NCBI GenBank assembly: GCA_015061615.1
Contig: SUWE01000001.1
Location: 62,001-126,000 of the forward strand
From: Lentisphaerota bacterium
GTDB taxonomy: Bacteria; Verrucomicrobiota; Lentisphaeria; Victivallales; Victivallaceae
Reading direction: 5' to 3'
Length of the DNA: 64,000 nt
Part shown: piece after piece, positions 16,435-24,722 of the stretch
How the letters are laid out: each line of letters opens with the position of its first letter
Numbering within the stretch: the stretch's first letter is position 1
Notes under the pieces: generated by a model
Database searches by the model: none
Told to the model about the DNA's origin: nothing
What the model saw: the letters and a program-made list of their open reading frames with translations, nothing else
Made by a program: the position numbers and the translations under genes

Positions 16435-17931
16435 TCAGCAGTGGAAATATTTTTCCACCAGCTCAAGGATCTTTGACTGATCGTTGCCGATATCCTGACG
16501 CAGGGTGCGGTCATCGAACTTGCGCAAAGTTGCGATCAAGCCGTCGATCATTGCCGGAGCAAAGATGCCTTCCTTTTCATAGAAAGCACGCTGAGCTTCC
16601 AGACAGTCGGCAGATGCCGCACAGCTGTCGGGCAGGACGTTGAGCGAATCGAGGATCGCTTTGTTTTCGTCTTTGTGGATATTGACGTTGACATAGGTCT
16701 TTTCTGCAACAGTCAGAGCATCGGGATTTTCAAAACCGCAGCGGCAGGCAACTGCCAAACCGGCAAGCAGCAGGAAGATATCCGCGGAGCCGTCAGGGGA
16801 ACGCATTTCCACGGTCTGTTTCTGGGTGGTGTCGTAGGATGAGGATTTTTCTCCCGGATTTGCCTGAATGCAGAGATCTTTTTTGCTGGTCCAGCCGAGC
16901 GGAACGCGGACAAGCACTGAACGGTTGCGGTCACCCCAGCAGATATTGGTCGGCGCTTCCTGATGAGGAACGAGACGGAAATAGCTGGTCGGATTGGTGT
17001 TGCCGAAAGCAGTGATACTGGGAGCCAGAGTCATCAGACCGGCGATGGCACGTTTCGCATCATCGGAAAGTTCTCCGTTTTTGAGCATCTGATTGATTCC
17101 GTCTTTGACTACGCGGAAATGTATGTGCATACCGGAACCGGCTTTGCCGACAGTGATTTTGGGAGCAAAGGTGACATCCAAACCTTCCTGATAAGCAAGG
17201 TTGCGGATGATCCATTTGGCAATCAGCAGCTGTTCCGCAGCTTCTTCGGCGTTGACCGGGAGAAACTCGATTTCGTTCTGTTCGTAGATTTTTCCGTCGA
17301 GGGTGAAGTTGCCGACTTCAGAGTGTCCGTATTTGATCTGACCGCCGGTACGGGCAATGTAGTTCATGCAAAGCTGACGGAATTCTCCGAATTTTGCATA
17401 GGGGGCGGATTCATGATAACCTTTCTGATCGACTGCGGGATAGCACTCATCATCAGGAGCGATAACGTAGTATTCCAATTCACCCATTGCCTGAAATTCC
17501 ATACCGGTGGATTTGCGGAATGCTTCGCACGCCTTGTGCAGGGTGTATTCCGGAGAACTGGAAAGCGGTTCGCCGTCTTTGTTGAAGAAGGAGCAGAGGA
17601 AGTTCACCGTCGGCAGTTCACTGAAAGGGTCCATATAAGCAGTGCGGAAACGGGGAACCACATAGAGGTCGCTGTTGTTAGCTTCGATGAAGGGGAAGAG
17701 ACTGGAGCCGTCAACACGTTCACCGCAGGAAAGGATCTCTTCCAGATAAGCGGCATCGTTGATAACAAAGTTGAGGGTTTTGATTCTTCCGTCACCGGCG
17801 GGATACTGGAAGTTGATATGACGGATCCCATCGGCGATGATGAAATCAATGATATCTTTTTTGGTGAAATCTTTCGGCAGTTTGCCGATACGGTTTGCCA
17901 GTTCATGACTGGTATAGTTGAGTTTATCCAT
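16435..17931 (-). CDS. glnA: Glutamine synthetase family protein
   Basis: ATG 17931 (MDKLNYTSHELANRIGKLP), preceded by AAAGGAAAG, is preferred over the track start at 17964; the product is about 498 residues. Motifs of class I-like glutamine synthetase are present: AMGELEYYVI (metal-binding Glu), GSGMHIHFRV (metal His), NPTSYFRLVPHQEAPTNICW, RNRSVLVRVPLG (ATP/glutamate Arg) and VEMRSPDGSADIFLLLAGLA. No obvious adenylylation-site tyrosine motif (NLYDLPP) is visible near the C-terminus. It makes glutamine from glutamate, ammonia and ATP. It lies 33 bases after the fucosidase gene in the same direction and may be part of that operon, an unusual context. A glutamine synthetase-like ligase with another substrate is possible. 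Confidence 0.85.
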   Translation of the reverse strand: MDKLNYTSHELANRIGKLPKDFTKKDIIDFIIADGIRHINFQYPAGDGRIKTLNFVINDAAYLEEILSCGERVDGSSLFPFIEANNSDLYVVPRFRTAYMDPFSELPTVNFLCSFFNKDGEPLSSSPEYTLHKACEAFRKSTGMEFQAMGELEYYVIAPDDECYPAVDQKGYHESAPYAKFGEFRQLCMNYIARTGGQIKYGHSEVGNFTLDGKIYEQNEIEFLPVNAEEAAEQLLIAKWIIRNLAYQEGLDVTFAPKITVGKAGSGMHIHFRVVKDGINQMLKNGELSDDAKRAIAGLMTLAPSITAFGNTNPTSYFRLVPHQEAPTNICWGDRNRSVLVRVPLGWTSKKDLCIQANPGEKSSSYDTTQKQTVEMRSPDGSADIFLLLAGLAVACRCGFENPDALTVAEKTYVNVNIHKDENKAILDSLNVLPDSCAASADCLEAQRAFYEKEGIFAPAMIDGLIATLRKFDDRTLRQDIGNDQSKILELVEKYFHC

Positions 17932-17964
17932 TGTTATCTTTCCTTTATGTAGATATTGGAACAA

Positions 17965-19236
17965 TTATTTCATATTTCCGATCCAGCTTGCCAGATCAGT
18001 TTCTTCCATACGGCGGGGAACATCTTCAAATTCGACTTTGATGACAGTTGCCAGCGGATCGGGGGCGAGGGCGGGCAGACCGGTGATGACCAGTTTGCCG
18101 TTTTCCGCATCCCATGAGAAGGGGAGTTCTTCGCCGGAAACGAGCATACTGACCCGTTTGACCGGGGTCGCAATCCGGACAGCGGTTGCAACGTTGCCGG
18201 GCCAGCGGAAAATGCACCAGTAACCGATATTGCCTTTGCGTGTCCACGGACCCTGCAAATTGAGATCGACCACACCCGGCTGGGTGGAACCGATCAATTC
18301 ACAGCTCTGGGAATTGCGGATCGCTTCATCGTTGCGGCTGAGCCAGTTGCCGACCGCTTGCAGACGTTCAAGTTCCTCGTTCCGGATATGCCCGTGCGGA
18401 TCAGGACCGATGTTGAGCAGATAGTTGCCGCCGAGCTGTGCCGCCTGTACGAGATGCTGGAGCAGCTGTTCAGAACTTTTCCAGTTGGGATTGAAACGGG
18501 TGTAACCCCATGCGCAGGAGTCACCGATGCACATACAGCTTTCGGTCATGCGCTGTTTACCGGCGCGGACGACCTGTTCGGGAGTTTCAATATCTTCATC
18601 TTTGCCGGAGCGGTCATTGATGATGATCTGCGGCTGAAGTTCGCGGACCATGGCGTTGAGTTCTTCGGCGTTCCAGAATTTTGCCCAGCCGTCGCGTTTG
18701 AGCTGAAGTTTTGCATCCCAGCCGCCGTCATATTCCAGAATGTCGATCTGACCGTAATTGGTCATCAGTTCGCGCACCTGAGTGAAAATCTGCGCGATAA
18801 GGGCATCTTTTGATTCGGGATATTTTTCCGGTTCAAAGTAACCGGGGAATCTCCAGTCGAGCAGAGAGTAATACAGACCGACTTTGAGTCCGGCTTCTCT
18901 GGCGGCATCGACATATTCACGGACGATATCACGTTTACAGCCGTGTTTCACACTTGTGTAATCAGAGCATTTGCTGTCAAAAAGACAGAATCCCTCATGG
19001 TGTCTGGTGGTCAGAACCATATATTTTGCTCCGGCGGCTTTGGCAGTTTCCACCCACTCTTTTGCACAACCGGGATCGGGATTGAACTGATCGGCAAGTT
19101 TTGCATATTCCGCAGCCGGGATACGTTCTGAATACATTGTCCACTCTCCGCGACCGAGCAGTGAGTAGAGGCCGAAGTGGACATAGATACCGAATCTTGC
19201 CTCATTGAACCATTTCATTTTTTCTTCGTAAGTCAT
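17965..19236 (-). CDS. Alpha-L-fucosidase (GH29)
   Basis: A 423-residue GH29 protein lacking a signal peptide. It begins at once with the catalytic barrel: WFNEARFGIYVHFGLYSLLGRGEWTMY, TAKAAGAKYMVLTTRHHEGFCLFDS and GLYYSLLDW. The expected nucleophile is Asp170 in IDILEYDGGWD, at the position of the WFDG motif. A C-terminal ~85-residue beta domain (WCIFRWPGNVATAVRIATPV) follows. AAAGGA precedes the ATG. Without export it should act on imported fucosylated oligosaccharides. It is between the esterase-like gene (21-base gap) and glnA. The ORF is assigned by motif; linkage specificity is unknown. Confidence 0.9.
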   Translation of the reverse strand: MTYEEKMKWFNEARFGIYVHFGLYSLLGRGEWTMYSERIPAAEYAKLADQFNPDPGCAKEWVETAKAAGAKYMVLTTRHHEGFCLFDSKCSDYTSVKHGCKRDIVREYVDAAREAGLKVGLYYSLLDWRFPGYFEPEKYPESKDALIAQIFTQVRELMTNYGQIDILEYDGGWDAKLQLKRDGWAKFWNAEELNAMVRELQPQIIINDRSGKDEDIETPEQVVRAGKQRMTESCMCIGDSCAWGYTRFNPNWKSSEQLLQHLVQAAQLGGNYLLNIGPDPHGHIRNEELERLQAVGNWLSRNDEAIRNSQSCELIGSTQPGVVDLNLQGPWTRKGNIGYWCIFRWPGNVATAVRIATPVKRVSMLVSGEELPFSWDAENGKLVITGLPALAPDPLATVIKVEFEDVPRRMEETDLASWIGNMK

Positions 19237-19257
19237 TTTTTATCCTTTCATTTAAGG

Positions 19258-21261
19258 TTAATCTATCAAATTTTTTCCAACCGGCAGAGTGTTGTCCAAC
19301 GCCGCCCGGAATGGCGGAATTGCGATACCGGAAGTTGCTTTCAAGCCGAACCCACGCGGATTTTCTGCCCACGCATACCATACGGCGAAAGGTTCACTCA
19401 CCGCGTTCGAGGTCAATTTTATGGTATCGTCAGATACAAATTCAGCTGTCGCTTCAAATGCTTCAAAATCTTTTCCGGCAATGACAAACGCTTCCGCAGA
19501 AGAATTTTTGTCCAGCTTCTGATCGAACTTGAGAATAAGAGCATTGCCTTCAGCTTTGATCGACAACAGCTCCGGAATTTTTACAGCGCTGCCGTTCAAT
19601 CTTGCATATTCATAATCCGCGATCCTTTCGGCAACTTCTTTTTTGTTGCGCGGATGGATATCGGATACATCTCCGGTGCCGATGGTGTTTATCAATGTAC
19701 TGCCGGTCGTTTTTGCCGCCATAGACTGTGCTTCGCGGAGCAGCGGCCAGGTGCCGAACGGGGCAAAACGGTGAACCGGCTGGAAATCCGGCAGCTGGAT
19801 AATATAAAAATGCAATTTGCTGTCAAGAAAATTTCTCCGCCAGTCCGCAATCAGCAGTTCCATAAGCTCCTGATAAATTCCTGCGGTGCAGATGGCATTG
19901 GCTTCTCCCTGATACCAGAGCGCTCCGGCAAGGGCTGTTCCTTCGATGGGACGCAGCATGGAGTCGAAAAATCCGTACAGACTGTTGCAGCCGCCCTGAC
20001 CGAAGTTGTGCATGCAGGTCATGCCTTCGGTTCCGGCATCGAAAGTTTCTTTGAATTTCCATTTGCCGGTGATTCCGATTTTTATGGAACCGTCTTCAGA
20101 CTCCAGATACATATCTTCGGCAGGTCCGGTCAAACCGCCGTCAGCGCAGATCGAATAAAGTGACAATACCCGTATGGCAATGGTGTTTTCACCGTCACGC
20201 AGAATATTTTCAGGAACTTCGTAAACTCTTGGTGTGTTCCAAAATTCCATTGTGTAGGCATCGCCGGTGGAACCGATTTCAATACCGTTGACAAAGGTGC
20301 GGTCGAATTTGTCGACCGCTCCCAGATGAAGGGTGAAATGGTGGCTTGAAGCGCCAGATGGAAGTTTGATATTACGCCGGAAATAGAAGATCCCCGCATG
20401 GTTATGTCCCGCCTGAGTCCAGCTGTCGGGAATAAGCATCGTATCCCAATCGGAGTCATCGAATTTTTCAGTGCAGAATCCTGCTTCGATGCCGCCGTCG
20501 GCGGGTTCTTCCGGGAAAATATCTCTTATTGCACGGTCAAGTTTTCCTGATGGCGGAAATGTTTCACAATCAAGGTCAAGAGAACAGACTTTTTCATTGT
20601 AACGGGCGGTTTCTTCAGCATAAGCGGAACTGTTCAAAAGAGAGTATTCGCTGATAAACGACTCAATATTGACTCCGCCGTATGTCGCTCCGATGATACC
20701 GATGGGGATCCCGGTCTTTTTGGCAAGGGCAGCTGCAAAAAATCCGCCGATCGCAGAAAATTTGCTCAAACTTTCTCTGCTTGCGGTCTGCCATGAACCC
20801 TCCGGAGATGACACCTGACCGTAATAGGTATGCACCGGAATCGGGAAAAATTTGACAAGATGAAGAACTGATTCATCCAACGCTCCGGCATCGGGAATCG
20901 CATTTTCCATGGACAGTTCCATATTGGACTGCCCTCCGGCGATGTAGACATTGCCGAACGAGATATCTTCAAAGACAACTTTTTCTCCGGCGGCGGCAAC
21001 CGTCAGCTGCAATCCGTATGCCGGTTTCATCGGGGGGATTCTGAATGTAAATTCTCCGAGAAGATTGGAGAAAATCGCCAGACGGCAGTCGCCCACGGTC
21101 AGTTCCACTTTTACTGCGGGGAGTGTTTTTCCGCGCAGAACAGCAGTCTTGCCGTGCTGGAACACCGCATGGTCACCATAAAATCCGGCTATTTCAAGCC
21201 GGGATATTGTTCCGGAGTTTTCTTCCGGAAGATTATTGTCTATGTCTCTTAACGTAAGCAT
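19258..21261 (-). CDS. Sialate O-acetylesterase-like (SASA) protein
   Basis: A 667-residue SGNH-type esterase. The serine block GQSNMELSMENAIPD is at about residue 113, GALWYQGEANA is in the middle, and the histidine block DVSDIHPRNKKEVAERIADY is in the C-terminal part. Between them lies a jelly-roll-like insert (FYFRRNIKLPSGASSHHFTLHLG...FVNGIEIG), as in other large bacterial SASA proteins. No signal peptide is seen at MLTLRDIDNNLPEENSG, so it is probably cytoplasmic like the neighbouring fucosidase. The family removes O-acetyl groups from sialic acids or other acetylated glycans. A possible promoter (TTGTAT-17-TATATT on the minus strand) ends only five bases before the ATG, so the start could be further in. 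Confidence 0.82.
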   Translation of the reverse strand: MLTLRDIDNNLPEENSGTISRLEIAGFYGDHAVFQHGKTAVLRGKTLPAVKVELTVGDCRLAIFSNLLGEFTFRIPPMKPAYGLQLTVAAAGEKVVFEDISFGNVYIAGGQSNMELSMENAIPDAGALDESVLHLVKFFPIPVHTYYGQVSSPEGSWQTASRESLSKFSAIGGFFAAALAKKTGIPIGIIGATYGGVNIESFISEYSLLNSSAYAEETARYNEKVCSLDLDCETFPPSGKLDRAIRDIFPEEPADGGIEAGFCTEKFDDSDWDTMLIPDSWTQAGHNHAGIFYFRRNIKLPSGASSHHFTLHLGAVDKFDRTFVNGIEIGSTGDAYTMEFWNTPRVYEVPENILRDGENTIAIRVLSLYSICADGGLTGPAEDMYLESEDGSIKIGITGKWKFKETFDAGTEGMTCMHNFGQGGCNSLYGFFDSMLRPIEGTALAGALWYQGEANAICTAGIYQELMELLIADWRRNFLDSKLHFYIIQLPDFQPVHRFAPFGTWPLLREAQSMAAKTTGSTLINTIGTGDVSDIHPRNKKEVAERIADYEYARLNGSAVKIPELLSIKAEGNALILKFDQKLDKNSSAEAFVIAGKDFEAFEATAEFVSDDTIKLTSNAVSEPFAVWYAWAENPRGFGLKATSGIAIPPFRAALDNTLPVGKNLID

Positions 21262-21333
21262 TTCTTAATATAACTCCAAAGTTGCTTTCATACAAATGTT
21301 TTTCCTGCTTTATATGTAAAAATCAATGAAAAA

Positions 21334-22350
21334 TCACACCTGACACAGCAGTTGTGTTTTCAACCTTCTTTGAAATGGACTTTTATCGCCTGCCGCAGTC
21401 CGGCGGATGAACTCCTCCACTCCGGCCCGGAACAGTTCCATCGGCTGATGGAGCATGTGCAATCCTGCTGTCGGCGGCATGGAGTTGCTCTGGATGAAAA
21501 CAAGTATTTCATAATCTTTGCCCAATACGAGATTGTGTTTTGAAGCAAAAAGTATAACTCCGGTAAGCAGTTTTTCATGAGGAAGGAATATTTTGCGGGG
21601 AAATCCTGACGTTTTGTAAAGTTTTTCAAGCCGGGTGTCCAGTTCACCGGTTCCATCTTCATCGTGTTTTACTATCCAGCCGGCGGGGATAGTTGCCCCG
21701 CACTTGAAACATCCTTCGTAAAAAGCCATCAGCCGGTCTGTAAGATATGGGGATTTTTCGTTGGGAACGGGAGTTATTACAGCAATTTGCTTATCACCTT
21801 TCTGCATGACAGCTTCCAATCCTTCTGCGATACTTGTCCAGTAATCGGTGCAAATGCTGTCAAAATCTCCGTAACTGCGGTTGATCAAAAGCTGGGGGAT
21901 CCCCCTTTGGCGGAGCAGGTGCATCAGCATGATTTGCGACTCTGCCGGCAGTACCCAGATCACTGCCTGCCCCGGAGTGAAAAAATGTTCGGAGTTGCGG
22001 GATATGAACTGCTGGTTTATCCAGCGAACTGGAATATCCGGTGTGTTGAGATTGCAGAGTATCCCTGAAAATGGATAATAGTTGGCATTTGCCGCATACT
22101 CGCTGATGACGATTATCTCTTTGAGTGTTGAACCGTAAGGTCCCGGACGTACAAATGTTCCGCTGCCTCTGGATGCTTGCAGAAATCCGGCATTGCACAG
22201 CTTTTTCAACACTCTCTGTACTATTATTCTGGAACAGTTGAATTGCTGCATCAGTTTGAATTGCGAAGGAATTTGCGAAAAGGGGGCAAACTCTCCGGAA
22301 TTTATCTTGCTGAGCAGATATTGTTCCAAACTTGCAGTTTTGGTTTTCAT
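21334..22350 (-). CDS. GntR-type regulator with LacI-like ligand-binding domain
   Basis: A 338-residue AraR-like architecture. The N-terminal winged helix-turn-helix of the GntR family spans about residues 5-70 (YLLSKINSGEFAPFSQIPSQF, then RIIVQRVLKKLCNAGFLQASRGSGTFV). A ~260-residue periplasmic-binding-protein-like sensor follows (LKEIIVISEYAANANYYPF..., LLINRSYGDFDSICTDYW). Such proteins usually repress sugar-utilisation genes until a mono- or disaccharide binds. It sits between the esterase-fucosidase genes (same strand) and the divergent 22596-30246 operon, whose promoter carries a 19-bp palindrome at the expected operator position. The ligand is unknown. Confidence 0.88.
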   Translation of the reverse strand: MKTKTASLEQYLLSKINSGEFAPFSQIPSQFKLMQQFNCSRIIVQRVLKKLCNAGFLQASRGSGTFVRPGPYGSTLKEIIVISEYAANANYYPFSGILCNLNTPDIPVRWINQQFISRNSEHFFTPGQAVIWVLPAESQIMLMHLLRQRGIPQLLINRSYGDFDSICTDYWTSIAEGLEAVMQKGDKQIAVITPVPNEKSPYLTDRLMAFYEGCFKCGATIPAGWIVKHDEDGTGELDTRLEKLYKTSGFPRKIFLPHEKLLTGVILFASKHNLVLGKDYEILVFIQSNSMPPTAGLHMLHQPMELFRAGVEEFIRRTAAGDKSPFQRRLKTQLLCQV

Positions 22351-22380
22351 ATCGGTCCTCTTTTAATCTGCACCTGATAC

Positions 22381-22409
22381 AATGTAGCTCAATATATCAA
22401 CTATTTCAA
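22381..22409 (-). promoter_or_regulatory. Promoter of the GntR-type regulator gene
   Basis: On the minus strand TTGAAA (22404-22409), a 17-base spacer and TACATT (22381-22386) lie about 30 bases before the regulator ATG. Confidence 0.6.
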
Positions 22410-22494
22410 GCGGCTTTTTTATCTAATGCAAAACAAAAAAGTGTTTTTATAAGTCATTATATCAAGTTTTTTCATGGATATTTGCTCTGTCAGG

Positions 22495-22523
22495 TTGACA
22501 AATGCTGAAAATGTTGGTATACT
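22495..22523 (+). promoter_or_regulatory. Near-consensus sigma-70-type promoter of the 22.6-30.2 kb operon
   Basis: TTGACA (22495-22500), exactly 17 bases, TATACT (22518-22523). This is a perfect -35 and a five-of-six -10 with optimal spacing. The transcript should begin near 22530, at the left edge of the palindrome at 22533-22551. Confidence 0.85.
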
Positions 22524-22532
22524 TATATGCGT

Positions 22533-22551
22533 GGTACATCATATTTGTACC
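22533..22551. promoter_or_regulatory. Operator-like palindrome GGTACA-N7-TGTACC
   Basis: Perfect 6-base arms with a 7-base spacer (TCATATT), about ten bases after the -10 box, where a bound repressor would block initiation. The right half contains TTGTAC, similar to half-sites of AraR-type regulators. The adjacent GntR/LacI-hybrid regulator is the obvious candidate binder. Confidence 0.65.
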
Positions 22552-22595
22552 TCAATTTATAAATTCACCTTAAACAAATCAAAGGACGTGTTATT

Positions 22596-23762
22596 ATGGC
22601 TGGAAAAGTCAAATTCGGTATCATCGGTATCGGCAACATGGGCACTGGACATGCCGAGATGATGGAGGATATTAAAAATGTGGAACTGGTCGCGGTTTGT
22701 GATATCAAGCCGAAAGCTTTTGACCATTTGCCGGAAAAAATAAGAGAGAAGGTCGTTTGCTATACCGAAACAGAAAAATTTTTCAAGCATGAAGGTCTTG
22801 AAGCTGTTCTGATCGCTGTTCCCCATTATTTTCATGTCGATCTGGCGATCGCCGCTATGGAAAACGGCAAGCACTTTATCGTTGAAAAACCCATTTCTGT
22901 TCACAAAGCCGAAGCTCAGCGCCTGATTGACGAGGCGGCGAAATATCCGCATCTTGTCCGCAGTGCCATGTTCAATCAGCGCACTCTGCCTGCCCACCGC
23001 AAGCTCAAAGCGATGATTGACAACGGCGAACTTGGAAAAATCAACCGTGTCAACTGGATCATCACTGACTGGTTCCGTACCCAGCGTTATTATGACTCCG
23101 GCGACTGGCGTGCCACCTGGGCAGGTGAGGGCGGTGGAGTTCTGCTCAATCAGTGTCCCCACCAGCTTGACCTGATGCAGTGGCTTTTCGGTATGCCCGT
23201 TCTGGTCAGTGCCCAGGCAAAGATCGGTAAATATCATGATATCGAAGTCGAAGATGAGGTCAATGCTTACCTTGAATACGCCGATGGCTGTGTCGGCAAC
23301 TTTATCACCAGTACCGGTGAAGCTCCGGGAACGAACCGTTTGGAAATCACTGCCGAACGCGGCAGAGTCATCCTTGAAAACGGAACGATCAATTTCCTGC
23401 GCAATGAGATCGAAACCAGTGTGCAGATCAGAGAAGCCACGGTCGGCTTCAAAAAGCCTGATACATGGGATTGCACCGTTTCCATTCCGCACGAGCCGCG
23501 TCCGCAACATGCTGTTATCGTGGAAAATGTTGCCAATGCCATTTTGAACGGTGAAAAACTTATCGCTCCGGTCGAAGAAGGTATCCGCGGTCTTGAGCTG
23601 GGCAATGCCATGCTGATGAGCGGATTGACCAAAACTCCGGTTGAGTTGCCGCTTGATGCTGCCAAATATGCAGAAATGCTCGCCGGACTTGCCGCAAATT
23701 CCCGTTTCGGCAAAAAAGAGGTCAAAGAAGCCGGTAAAACCGATATGAGTACAACTTACTGA
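22596..23762 (+). CDS. Gfo/Idh/MocA family NAD(P)-dependent oxidoreductase
   Basis: A 388-residue protein. The Rossmann motif GIIGIGNMGTGHAEMM is at the N-terminus, the EKPISVHKAEAQ motif (family Lys) at about residue 97, and the C-terminal alpha/beta domain contains GGGVLLNQCPHQLDLMQWLFG with the usual D/H pair. These enzymes oxidise or reduce sugars, inositols or their derivatives in the cytoplasm. It is the first gene of a five-gene operon (gaps 20-30 bases) ending in a pseudopilin, and is 22 bases before a TIM-barrel epimerase. AAAGGACG precedes the ATG. The substrate is unknown; the neighbours suggest an oligosaccharide-derived sugar. Confidence 0.9.
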   Translation: MAGKVKFGIIGIGNMGTGHAEMMEDIKNVELVAVCDIKPKAFDHLPEKIREKVVCYTETEKFFKHEGLEAVLIAVPHYFHVDLAIAAMENGKHFIVEKPISVHKAEAQRLIDEAAKYPHLVRSAMFNQRTLPAHRKLKAMIDNGELGKINRVNWIITDWFRTQRYYDSGDWRATWAGEGGGVLLNQCPHQLDLMQWLFGMPVLVSAQAKIGKYHDIEVEDEVNAYLEYADGCVGNFITSTGEAPGTNRLEITAERGRVILENGTINFLRNEIETSVQIREATVGFKKPDTWDCTVSIPHEPRPQHAVIVENVANAILNGEKLIAPVEEGIRGLELGNAMLMSGLTKTPVELPLDAAKYAEMLAGLAANSRFGKKEVKEAGKTDMSTTY

Positions 23763-23784
23763 TAAAATACGAAGGGAATAGATT

Positions 23785-24702
23785 ATGTTTCTTACAGGAT
23801 TTGCAGACGAAGCCGGCAGAGATTTTGCCGTTCAGATCAAAGCTACCAAAGAACTGGGCTGGAAATTTATAGAGGCGCGCAATATCAACGGAAAAAATCT
23901 TGCCACTCTGACCGATGAAGAATTTGACAAAGTTTGCGAACAGCTTGATGAATCAGGCATTTCCATCAACTGCTTTGGCAGTGGAGTCGCAAACTGGGCG
24001 AAAGATGCCCGTAAAGAAGAAGATTTTCAGGCTTCTCTTGATGAGCTTAATGCGGCGATTCCCCGTATGCAGAAATTGGGTATCAAACTTATCCGCGGAA
24101 TGAGTTTTGTTTCTCCTCCGAAAGACGGCGCCTGCCCGGATTCACCGGAAATCGAAGCGCAAATCTTCAAAAAAGTGCGCCGTCTGGTGGAAATTTGCGC
24201 CGATAACGGCATTGTTTACGGACACGAAAACTGCATGAATTACGGCGGACTTTCCTACAAACACACCCTCCGTCTGCTGGAAAATGTCAACCATGAAAAT
24301 CTGAAACTGATTTACGATACCGGAAACCCCTGTTTCAACTACCGCTGGATCGGTGAGCCGCCCTATGCGCTGCAGAGTTCATGGGAGTTTTACAGCAAGG
24401 TCAAAGAGCATATCGTCTATGTTCACATCAAAGACGGTATCGCGGTGCCGGGAGATGACTGCATGGTTCGTCCGCCCTGCAAATTCACCTACGCCGGTTT
24501 CGGCAACGGCGACGTGCGGGCGATCGTCAGCGATCTTCTGGCTTCCGGTTACGATGGCGGATTTTCCATGGAACCGCATCTGGCAGTTGTGTTCCATGAG
24601 GCAGACGGCGTTATGAGCGAAGCCGATGTGATGTACCGCAATTATGTTACTTACGGTCAGAAGTTTGAAGAATTGCTCCGCGACTGCGGATGGAAATTCT
24701 GA
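23785..24702 (+). CDS. Sugar phosphate isomerase/epimerase (AP endonuclease 2-like TIM barrel)
   Basis: A 305-residue xylose isomerase-like TIM barrel. Metal-binding positions are visible as GHENCMNYGG (Glu), LIYDTGNPCFN (Asp), VYVHIKDG (His...Asp) and FSMEPHLA (terminal Glu). Family members include hydroxypyruvate isomerase, IolE/IolI and 3-keto-sugar epimerases. Pairing with a Gfo/Idh dehydrogenase is typical of pathways via 3-keto-glycosides or inosose. Cytoplasmic, no signal peptide. A second, distinct member of the superfamily occurs at 60996-61877 in the other glycan operon. Confidence 0.87.
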   Translation: MFLTGFADEAGRDFAVQIKATKELGWKFIEARNINGKNLATLTDEEFDKVCEQLDESGISINCFGSGVANWAKDARKEEDFQASLDELNAAIPRMQKLGIKLIRGMSFVSPPKDGACPDSPEIEAQIFKKVRRLVEICADNGIVYGHENCMNYGGLSYKHTLRLLENVNHENLKLIYDTGNPCFNYRWIGEPPYALQSSWEFYSKVKEHIVYVHIKDGIAVPGDDCMVRPPCKFTYAGFGNGDVRAIVSDLLASGYDGGFSMEPHLAVVFHEADGVMSEADVMYRNYVTYGQKFEELLRDCGWKF

Positions 24703-24722
24703 TACAGCAAAGGATTGTTTTT

